Positions 31,568 through 37,707 of a DNA stretch of 37,707 nucleotides are shown one piece after another. The stretch spans positions 1-37,707 of the forward strand of contig JAPOXY010000189.1 in assembly GCA_026706845.1 (NCBI GenBank), read 5' to 3'. Below the pieces are notes generated by a model. That model had not been told where the DNA came from and ran no database searches. It saw only the letters and a list, made by a program, of their open reading frames with translations. How positions within the stretch are numbered: the stretch's first letter is position 1; every line of letters starts with the position of its first letter. The position numbers and the translations under genes were made by a program. Source of the stretch: Gemmatimonadota bacterium (lineage in GTDB: Bacteria > Latescibacterota > UBA2968).

Positions 31568-32632
31568 ATGGCTCTCTCTGTAGGTGTTGCTGGTTTGCGA
31601 TTTGGCATGTCCTGGGCACGGGTGTTTGATGCGTATGACGAGACTGATTTGGTCGCTGTTTGTGATATCCAACAGGAGAGACGGGACGAGGCAAAAGAGC
31701 AGTTGGGTGTCGATGTTTGTTATGCGGCTTTTGATGGTCTGGTCGCCGATGAACGGATTGATGCGGTGGCTATTTTTACGCCCGCGCCGCTTCATGCAGA
31801 ACATGTGATTCGAGCGATTCGGGCCGGTAAGCACGTTTTGTGTGCCGTGCCCGCTGCGCTGACTATGGATGAGGCAAAGGCATTGGTCGAGGTTGTTTCA
31901 GAAAGTGACCGCATTTATATGATGGCAGAGAATTGGGTTTATGAGCCCAGTGTGGTGCGTGCGAGGTCGCTTTATGAGTCGCAGAAACTGGGGCGTATTT
32001 ACTATGCCGAGGCCGAGTATATTCACGGTCTAAAAGCGTTGAGGCGACATCCCGATGGACGGCCTACCTGGCGGAATAGTTTACAACCCCTTCTTTATCC
32101 GACACATGGGACATCGCCGTATCTGAATATGACGGGTGATCGTCTGGTTGAGGTCATGGCTGTTTCGGCATCAGGACGAGATGAGTTTTTAGAGGGGTAT
32201 GAAGCAGATTGGGTACAGACGGCTTTGTTCCGAACTGAAGAAGGCGCGGTGTTCAGGTTGACAAATTCGTTTCAGAATGTGCATGGGATGAGCCATTTTT
32301 TGAGTTTTTATGGCGATGAGGGTTCTTTCGAGACGGGGCGATTTCGCGAAGCGCGAACGGTGTGTTATTATTCGGTGGGGAATAAGGAGCAGGTGACGCG
32401 CGAAGAATGCCACCATCCCGAGTTGTCCCAGTTTTCGGACGCGCTCGGTGCAGGGCACGGCAAAACGAGTATGCTCATTGTTCTGGATTTTGTGCAGGCA
32501 GTTGCGAACGGATCGCCACCGCCGGTAGATTTGATGCAGGCGCTGGATATGACACTGCCCGGTATTGTGGGGTTGCAGGCGGTGCGCGAAGATGGATGGG
32601 TGTCTGTTCCCGATCCGCGGTCGTGGCTTTAG
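31568..32632 (+). CDS. Gfo/Idh/MocA-family oxidoreductase homologue inside the trp operon
   Basis: A 354-residue protein with an N-terminal Rossmann fold (GVAGLRFGMSW, then VAVCD) and a C-terminal Gfo/Idh/MocA-type domain. The region VAIFTPAPLHAEHVIRAIRAGKHVL (67-91) is typical. The catalytic motif EKP is replaced by LCAVPAA (91-97), so the usual active-site lysine is absent. In the second domain YPTHGTSPYLNM occupies the expected histidine motif. GGAGGTGA upstream of ATG 31568 is one of the strongest ribosome sites here. It sits between trpD and trpC and has no known tryptophan role; it may be an altered sugar oxidoreductase or have lost oxidoreductase function. Confidence 0.82.
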   Translation: MALSVGVAGLRFGMSWARVFDAYDETDLVAVCDIQQERRDEAKEQLGVDVCYAAFDGLVADERIDAVAIFTPAPLHAEHVIRAIRAGKHVLCAVPAALTMDEAKALVEVVSESDRIYMMAENWVYEPSVVRARSLYESQKLGRIYYAEAEYIHGLKALRRHPDGRPTWRNSLQPLLYPTHGTSPYLNMTGDRLVEVMAVSASGRDEFLEGYEADWVQTALFRTEEGAVFRLTNSFQNVHGMSHFLSFYGDEGSFETGRFREARTVCYYSVGNKEQVTREECHHPELSQFSDALGAGHGKTSMLIVLDFVQAVANGSPPPVDLMQALDMTLPGIVGLQAVREDGWVSVPDPRSWL

Positions 32633-32657
32633 CTCTGTCTGAGGATGGTGGGACTTT

Positions 32658-33449
32658 ATGGCTGGCAATATTCTCGACAAGATTGTGGCGTATAAACGCA
32701 GGTTTCTCGCCGGGTGTGTGGGACAGAAGCCGTTTGAAGAGATGGCGCAGTTGGCCGAAGATGCGCCAGAGCCGCCTTCTTTTTTTGATGGGCTGGTGGA
32801 TGGGGATGATATTGCTGTGATCGCCGAGGTGAAAAAGGCGTCGCCCTCTAAGGGCGTGATCCGCGGGGATTTTGACGCGGTGGATATTGCGAAAATTTAT
32901 GTGGAGAATGGGGCTTCGGCGCTTTCGGTATTGACGGATGAGAAATTTTTTCAGGGGTCGGCGGATTATTTGGCTCAGATTTCAATGGTTGTCGATCGGC
33001 CCATTTTGCGAAAGGATTTCACGATTGATCCCTATCAGATTTACGAGGCGCGCGCGATTGGGGCTTCGGCTGTGTTGTTGATTGTGTCGATTTTAACGCC
33101 TCGAGAATTGTCCTCATTTATAGCGACGAGCCGTGCGCTGGGTCTGGATGCGCTGGTGGAAGTGCACGAGAGAGAAGAACTGATGGTCGCGCTCGATGCT
33201 GGGGCAGAGATTGTTGGGATTAACAATCGGAATTTGAAGACTTTTGATACGTCTCTGGGTACGACTTATGGGTTGATCGATTATATTCCCGATGACGTGT
33301 TGAAGGTGAGTGAGAGCGGTATTTATACGCGCGAAGATGTTGTCGCGCTTCGAGATGCGGGCGCAGATGCCGTGCTGGTGGGCGAGAGTTTGATGCGCGA
33401 ACCGGATATTGCCGCCAGGTTGCAGGAGTTGATAGGGCATGCGAGCTAA
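32658..33449 (+). CDS. trpC: Indole-3-glycerol-phosphate synthase
   Basis: A 263-residue TIM-barrel enzyme converting CdRP to indole-3-glycerol phosphate. The catalytic N-terminal block is EVKKASPSKG (57-66), followed by LSVLTDEKFFQGS, PILRKDF, ALVEVHEREE, GINNRNLKTF and a terminal SESGIYT and AVLVGESLMR. It is a mono-functional TrpC, not fused to TrpF. ATG 32658 has a purine-rich GGTGGGA upstream. The last 11 bases overlap trpF. Confidence 0.94.
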   Translation: MAGNILDKIVAYKRRFLAGCVGQKPFEEMAQLAEDAPEPPSFFDGLVDGDDIAVIAEVKKASPSKGVIRGDFDAVDIAKIYVENGASALSVLTDEKFFQGSADYLAQISMVVDRPILRKDFTIDPYQIYEARAIGASAVLLIVSILTPRELSSFIATSRALGLDALVEVHEREELMVALDAGAEIVGINNRNLKTFDTSLGTTYGLIDYIPDDVLKVSESGIYTREDVVALRDAGADAVLVGESLMREPDIAARLQELIGHAS

Positions 33450-34044
33450 AATTTGCGGTGTTACAAATCGGGATGATGCGTTGTGTGCGGTTGATCACGG
33501 TGCAGATGCCCTGGGGTTTAATTTTTACGAGAAGAGCCTTCGCTATATCGCGCCCGAGAAAGCCGGAGAAATTGTTTTTGATTTGCCGCCATTTGTGACT
33601 CCCGTAGGGGTGTTTGTGAATGCATCGGAACGAGAGATTGACGTTGCCGTGAAGTTGGCGGGGCTTCGGGCGATTCAATTGCACGGGGATGAGCCTCCCG
33701 AAGCATGTCTGGGGCATGCGGTGCCGGTGATTCGCGCGCTTCGCGTAGGACGCGATTTTGATGTGCAGACGATGGGGTCGTATCTGGTCAATACATTCTT
33801 ATTGGATACAGAGAGAGCGGGTTTTTATGGTGGTACGGGGGAGACATTTGACTGGACAAAGGCGGTGGAGGCAAAAGAGTATGGGCGCATTATTCTTGCC
33901 GGTGGGTTAAATCCGGATAATGTTCAGGAGGCGATTGAACGAGTTGGTCCCTATGCGGTGGATACGAGTAGTGGCGTAGAAGTCGAGCCGGGGAAGAAGG
34001 ATCACAAAAAAGTGAAGGATTTTTTGGCGCGCGCAAAGGCGTGA
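33439..34044 (+). CDS. trpF: Phosphoribosylanthranilate isomerase
   Basis: A 201-residue TIM-barrel isomerase that turns N-(5-phosphoribosyl)anthranilate into CdRP, acting before TrpC. It begins with KICGVTNRDDAL (4-15), holding the catalytic cysteine C6, and has ALGFNFY, PVGVFVN, IQLHGDE, ILAGGLNPDNV and the conserved VDTSSGVE near the C-terminus. The start overlaps trpC by 11 bases, suggesting coupled translation. Length is normal. Confidence 0.93.
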   Translation: MRAKICGVTNRDDALCAVDHGADALGFNFYEKSLRYIAPEKAGEIVFDLPPFVTPVGVFVNASEREIDVAVKLAGLRAIQLHGDEPPEACLGHAVPVIRALRVGRDFDVQTMGSYLVNTFLLDTERAGFYGGTGETFDWTKAVEAKEYGRIILAGGLNPDNVQEAIERVGPYAVDTSSGVEVEPGKKDHKKVKDFLARAKA

Positions 34045-34065
34045 TATGAATATGGAGATAAAAAC

Positions 34066-35328
34066 GTGGATGTGTTAGACGATTTGGCATTTCGTGGCTA
34101 TATTTTTCAGATGACAGATGAGGATAAGCTCCGCAGGCGTTTGGCAGAGGGGCAGATGACATTGTATTGTGGATTTGACCCCACTGCCGATAGCCTGCAC
34201 GCGGGCAGTCTGGTTCCCATTATGGGATTGCGTCGCTTTCAAGATGCGGGGCACAAGCCCATTGCACTCGTGGGCGGGGGCACGGGATTGATTGGCGATC
34301 CGAGTGGGAAAGCAGAAGAGCGGCAGTTGAATTCACTGGAGGTAGTGCAGGCATATACGGAGTGCCAGCGCGCGCAATTGGAAAAGTATCTGGATTTTGA
34401 GACCAGGGACAATCCGGCGCTGATGGTGAGCAATTATACCTGGCTTTCGGAGTTGCGTACGATTGAATTTTTGCGCGATGTGGGCAAACACTTTTCAATG
34501 GGATATATGCTGGGCAAAGAGTCGGTGTCGTCGCGTCTTTCAACCGGGATTTCGTTTACCGAATTTAGTTATATGGTTTTGCAGGCGTATGATTTTATGG
34601 AATTGAACAGAAAGTATGGCTGTGAGCTTCAGATCGGGGGTAGCGATCAGTGGGGCAATATTACGGCGGGCATAGAGTTGTGTCGGCGCATGCTCAATAA
34701 GACGGTGTATGGGTTGACTTTCCCTTTGCTGGAAAAGTCGGATGGGACGAAGTTTGGCAAGACCGAGACGGGTACGTTATGGCTCGATCCCGAGAAGACA
34801 TCGCCCTATCAATTTTATCAGTTTTGGGTGAATGCAGCGGATCGCGATGTGGTGAAATTTTTGAAGTTGTTCACTTTTTTGAGCCGCGAACGCATAGAGG
34901 AATTGGAACGAGAGGTGGAGGCGCGACCCGAGAAGCGCGAGGCGCAGCGCGTGCTGGCCGAAGAGGTGACGACTTTTATCCACGGCGCAGGCGCAAAGGA
35001 TCGCGCCGTGCATATTTCCGAGGCGCTGTTTTACGGCAATTTGCGGGATTTGAATGAACAGGAGATTGCAGAAGGATTTAGCGATGTGCCGTCTTACGCG
35101 CTCAAAGGAGTTGACGAAGTGGGCTTGATCGATTTGCTCGTGGATGCGCGAATTTCTTCGTCCAGACGACAGGCGCGCGAAGATATCAGGACCGGTGCTA
35201 TTTATATTAATGGAGAACGCTGTACAGATGTGAGTCATGTCTTAAAGCCGTCTGAAAGACTGGCTGGCAAATATCTGGTGATGCGCCGCGGCAAACGCCG
35301 CTACTTTCTGGTGAGGTGGTTGGCGTGA
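34066..35328 (+). CDS. tyrS: Tyrosyl-tRNA synthetase
   Basis: A 420-residue class I synthetase. The ATP site is GFDPTADSLHAGS (36-48, HIGH variant HAGS), the tyrosine pocket has GGSDQWGN (191-198), and the KMSKS-type loop is KFGKT (229-233). The anticodon-binding region precedes a C-terminal S4 domain with ISSSRRQAREDIRTGAIYING. Together these distinguish TyrS from TrpS. GTG 34066 has GGAG about 9 bases upstream. Its presence between trpF and trpB is unusual and matches the Tyr codon run in the operon's leader peptide. It charges tRNA-Tyr for translation. Confidence 0.93.
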   Translation: MDVLDDLAFRGYIFQMTDEDKLRRRLAEGQMTLYCGFDPTADSLHAGSLVPIMGLRRFQDAGHKPIALVGGGTGLIGDPSGKAEERQLNSLEVVQAYTECQRAQLEKYLDFETRDNPALMVSNYTWLSELRTIEFLRDVGKHFSMGYMLGKESVSSRLSTGISFTEFSYMVLQAYDFMELNRKYGCELQIGGSDQWGNITAGIELCRRMLNKTVYGLTFPLLEKSDGTKFGKTETGTLWLDPEKTSPYQFYQFWVNAADRDVVKFLKLFTFLSRERIEELEREVEARPEKREAQRVLAEEVTTFIHGAGAKDRAVHISEALFYGNLRDLNEQEIAEGFSDVPSYALKGVDEVGLIDLLVDARISSSRRQAREDIRTGAIYINGERCTDVSHVLKPSERLAGKYLVMRRGKRRYFLVRWLA

Positions 35329-35386
35329 TTAGGCAAATGCATGTAGATTGTTTACTAACTATTTAACCCAAAGGAAGGATTTTTTT

Positions 35387-36364
35387 ATGAAAGCACCCTG
35401 GATTACCTACCGTCCGGAACTCAAGGTACTCGATTGTACGATCCGCGATGGCGGTTTGATGAATGACCATCATTTTGATGATGATTTTGTGAAAGCCGTG
35501 TATGAAACATGTGTCGCGGCAGGTGTTGACTATATGGAAATTGGGTACCGAAACTCTAAAGAGATGTTCCCCAAAAGAGATTTTGGTGCGTTCCGCCACA
35601 GCGATGAAGAGGATATTCGCAAAATTACCGGGGATCACGATCCCGAAGCGACGGGGATGAAACTCGCAATTATGGCGGATGCGGGCAAGAGCGATTGGGC
35701 TGAAGATATTCTGCCGGCCAGCGAGAGCGTGGTCGATATGGTGCGCGTGGCGTGTTATGTCGAACAGATTCCCGAGACTGTTGAAATGTTGCTCGATGCC
35801 CACGAGAAGGGGTATGAAACGAGTTGTAATATTATGGCGATTTCGACGGTGCAAGATGTCGAGATTGATCAGGCGTTAGAGGTGTTGATGCAAACGCCTG
35901 TGGGCACGATTTGCGTTGTGGATAGTTTCGGTGCGCTGTATCGCGAGCAGGTCGATATGCTCGTGCGAAAATACATGGAGGCGACCAAGAGTTCGGGCAA
36001 AGAGGTGGGTATTCACGCGCACAATAACCAGCAACTGGCATTTGCCAATACTATTGAGGCCATTATTTTAGGGGCCAATCGGGTCGATGCCACAGTGGAT
36101 GGATTGGGCCGAGGTGCGGGCAATTGTCCCATGGAATTGTTGCTCGGTTTTTTGCGAAATCCCAAATTTAAGATCCGCCCCGTCTATAAGTTGCTGGAAG
36201 ATCATTTTGTCAAGTTGCGCAGCGAAATGATGTGGGGACCTCTGGTGCCCTATAATATCACAGGCCAGCACAACCAGCATCCCCGCGAGGCAATGGCGTT
36301 GCTCGATGGTGATGACCGAGATGAGTATCTGGCATTTTACGACCGCGTAGTTGGTGATATTTAA
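35387..36364 (+). CDS. DRE-TIM aldolase-family protein (HMGL-like), function unassigned
   Basis: A 325-residue TIM barrel of the DRE-TIM metallolyase superfamily, which includes 4-hydroxy-2-oxovalerate aldolase, HMG-CoA lyase and isopropylmalate synthase. The metal and catalytic block is LDCTIRDGG (15-23), and the metal histidines are H210 and H212 in [27 protein letters not shown] resembles the aldolase members more than the condensing synthases. No acyl-CoA-binding or regulatory domain follows, so it is probably a lyase. AAGGAAGGA precedes ATG 35387. It lies between tyrS and trpB with 13 bases to trpB; a role in aromatic metabolism is suggested only by position. Confidence 0.8.
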   Translation: MKAPWITYRPELKVLDCTIRDGGLMNDHHFDDDFVKAVYETCVAAGVDYMEIGYRNSKEMFPKRDFGAFRHSDEEDIRKITGDHDPEATGMKLAIMADAGKSDWAEDILPASESVVDMVRVACYVEQIPETVEMLLDAHEKGYETSCNIMAISTVQDVEIDQALEVLMQTPVGTICVVDSFGALYREQVDMLVRKYMEATKSSGKEVGIHAHNNQQLAFANTIEAIILGANRVDATVDGLGRGAGNCPMELLLGFLRNPKFKIRPVYKLLEDHFVKLRSEMMWGPLVPYNITGQHNQHPREAMALLDGDDRDEYLAFYDRVVGDI

Positions 36365-36377
36365 GGGGATATACAAT

Positions 36378-37583
36378 ATGGCTGTAAACGCGAGTGATTT
36401 GCCCGATGCGCGAGGGCATTTTGGGCCTTATGGTGGGCAGTATGTGCCCGAGACGCTTATGGCGCTGTTGGAAGACCTGGAGGCGGCTTACCGGGAGGCA
36501 AAGCGCGATCCCGGTTTTTGGGCTGAACTGGATCGATATTTGCGCGATTACGTCGGGCGGCCCACGCCGCTTTATTTTGCCGAGCGGTTGACAGAAGAAC
36601 TCGGCGGTCCTAAAATTTATCTCAAGCGCGAAGACCTCGCCCATACGGGGGCGCATAAAATCAATCATGCCATGGGGCAGATTTTGCTCGCCAACAGAAT
36701 GGGCAAAACGCGGATTATTGCCGAGACTGGCGCCGGACAACACGGCGTGGCAACGGCAACTGTGGCGGCGATGTTTGGTCTCAAATGCGAAATTTACATG
36801 GGTGTTGAAGATATGGAACGGCAAGCGCTCAATGTGTTTCGCATGCGGCTTTTGGGTGCGAAAGTTACGGGTGTCCATTCGGGTAGCAAAACGCTGAAGG
36901 ATGCGATCAACGAGGCCATTCGAGACTGGGTGACCAATGTGGAGGATACGTTTTACATTTTTGGTTCGGTTTTGGGACCGCATCCATATCCGATGATTGT
37001 ACGCGATTTCCAGCGGGTTATTGGCGTTGAAGCTCGTGCTCAAATTTTGGAGAGAGAAGGTCAATTGCCCGATGTGCTCGTCGCCTGTGTGGGCGGGGGA
37101 AGTAATTCTATCGGGTTGTTTCACGCTTTCTTAGATGATGCCGATGTCCAGATGATCGGTGTGGAGGCCGGCGGTCACGGTATTGAGTCTGGCGAGCACG
37201 CTGCGCGGTTTAATGGTGGCGATTTGGGGGTTTTGCACGGTGCGCGCATATATGTGTTGCAAGATGATGATGGACAAATCTCATTGACGCATTCGGTATC
37301 GGCTGGTCTCGATTATTCGGGTGTGGGGCCAGAGCATTGTTATTTGCGAGATATGGCGCGTACGGCTTATACGTATGCGACGGATGAGGAAGCACTCAGT
37401 GCTTTTGAGTTGCTCAGTCATACCGAAGGGATTATTCCCGCTTTGGAGAGTTCACACGCGATTGCCCATGTTTGCAAGTTGGCGCCCGAGATGAGTCGAG
37501 ATCAGATTGTGGTGGTCAATTTATCGGGGCGCGGGGACAAAGATGTGCAGCAAGCGGCGCGGTTTATCGAAGGAGTGAGATGA
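36378..37583 (+). CDS. trpB: Tryptophan synthase beta subunit
   Basis: A 401-residue PLP enzyme that joins indole and serine. The start has [14 protein letters not shown] (15-28), the PLP lysine is K94 in [10 protein letters not shown], and the phosphate-binding loop is [21 protein letters not shown] and [13 protein letters not shown] are also present. It is TrpB1-type in length and sequence, meant to pair with TrpA. AAGGGG lies upstream of ATG 36378. The stop codon overlaps the trpA start region. Confidence 0.95.
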   Translation: MAVNASDLPDARGHFGPYGGQYVPETLMALLEDLEAAYREAKRDPGFWAELDRYLRDYVGRPTPLYFAERLTEELGGPKIYLKREDLAHTGAHKINHAMGQILLANRMGKTRIIAETGAGQHGVATATVAAMFGLKCEIYMGVEDMERQALNVFRMRLLGAKVTGVHSGSKTLKDAINEAIRDWVTNVEDTFYIFGSVLGPHPYPMIVRDFQRVIGVEARAQILEREGQLPDVLVACVGGGSNSIGLFHAFLDDADVQMIGVEAGGHGIESGEHAARFNGGDLGVLHGARIYVLQDDDGQISLTHSVSAGLDYSGVGPEHCYLRDMARTAYTYATDEEALSAFELLSHTEGIIPALESSHAIAHVCKLAPEMSRDQIVVVNLSGRGDKDVQQAARFIEGVR

Positions 37584-37707
37584 TGCGGATTGGACGGCGG
37601 TTTGAAGACTTGAGAAAAGCGGACAGAACGGGCTTTGTCGCGTATATTACGGCGGGTGATCCAGACTTAAATACCACGCATCAGGTGGTGTTGGAACTGG
37701 ATCGGCG
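37580..37707 (+). CDS. trpA: Tryptophan synthase alpha subunit, N-terminal fragment
   Basis: The reading frame enters at ATG 37580 and is cut by the window end after 42 full codons. [15 protein letters not shown] matches the N-terminal first strand and catalytic loop region of TrpA, which cleaves indole-3-glycerol phosphate to indole for TrpB. A second ATG at 37583 is in frame; AAGGAG is 4 bases before the first and 7 before the second, so either may be used. The start overlaps the trpB stop. Confidence 0.88.
   Translation, partial: MMRIGRRFEDLRKADRTGFVAYITAGDPDLNTTHQVVLELDR

Overview
The window looks like a chromosome segment from an uncultured Gram-negative bacterium of the FCB superphylum, most like Latescibacterota. 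This placement is inferred, not proven. It rests on a PorV-like outer-membrane protein, a C-terminal type IX secretion (T9SS) sorting domain, dockerin-like EF-hand modules on exported proteins, and a PD40 propeller fused to a surface beta-barrel. GC content is moderate. I saw no rRNA, tRNA, CRISPR array or insertion sequence.

Layout. (1) 1-6077, plus strand: a compact lipid operon. It holds the C-terminus of a fatty acyl-CoA reductase, a GNPAT/PlsB-type acyltransferase, an alkyl-DHAP synthase (AGPS) and a DHRS7B-like short-chain reductase, followed by nagZ, a small broken gene and an intrinsic terminator. The first four match, step by step, the peroxisomal ether-lipid pathway of animals. (2) 6084-8742, plus strand: a lipid kinase, then an orphan MacB/LolD-type ABC ATPase behind a textbook sigma-54 promoter with two upstream palindromic sites, then an ankyrin protein. 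(3) 22905-8762, minus strand: a run of nine closely spaced genes. They are a PorV-like barrel, a PQQ-type sugar dehydrogenase with an EF-hand pair, a catalytically dead M6 protease homologue with FG-GAP repeats and a T9SS tail, a protease/propeller/barrel fusion, two DUF5683-like paralogues, a zinc protease with a C-terminal EF-hand pair, an N-acyl-D-amino-acid deacylase, and a protein-isoaspartate methyltransferase homologue. Upstream of the first gene lies a 304-base divergent region with a structured element and a terminator-like hairpin. (4) 23210-26665, plus strand: a Trm112-like protein, a thioredoxin-fold lipoprotein, an RmlD-like reductase and a polyprenol-phosphate mannosyltransferase-like enzyme. 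(5) 26681-28214: an FtsX-type permease and its ATPase. (6) 28224-37707: a tryptophan supraoperon with promoter, attenuator leader peptide and terminator, in the order trpE-trpG-trpD-(Gfo/Idh)-trpC-trpF-tyrS-(DRE-TIM aldolase)-trpB-trpA, where trpA runs off the end.

Two systems stand out. The first is an operon-encoded, eukaryote-like route to ether lipids, from acyl-CoA to fatty alcohol, acyl-DHAP, alkyl-DHAP and alkyl-glycerol-3-phosphate. The second is the trp operon, whose leader peptide carries two Trp codons and a run of four Tyr codons and whose body includes tyrS. This suggests that one attenuator reads both Trp-tRNA and Tyr-tRNA charging.
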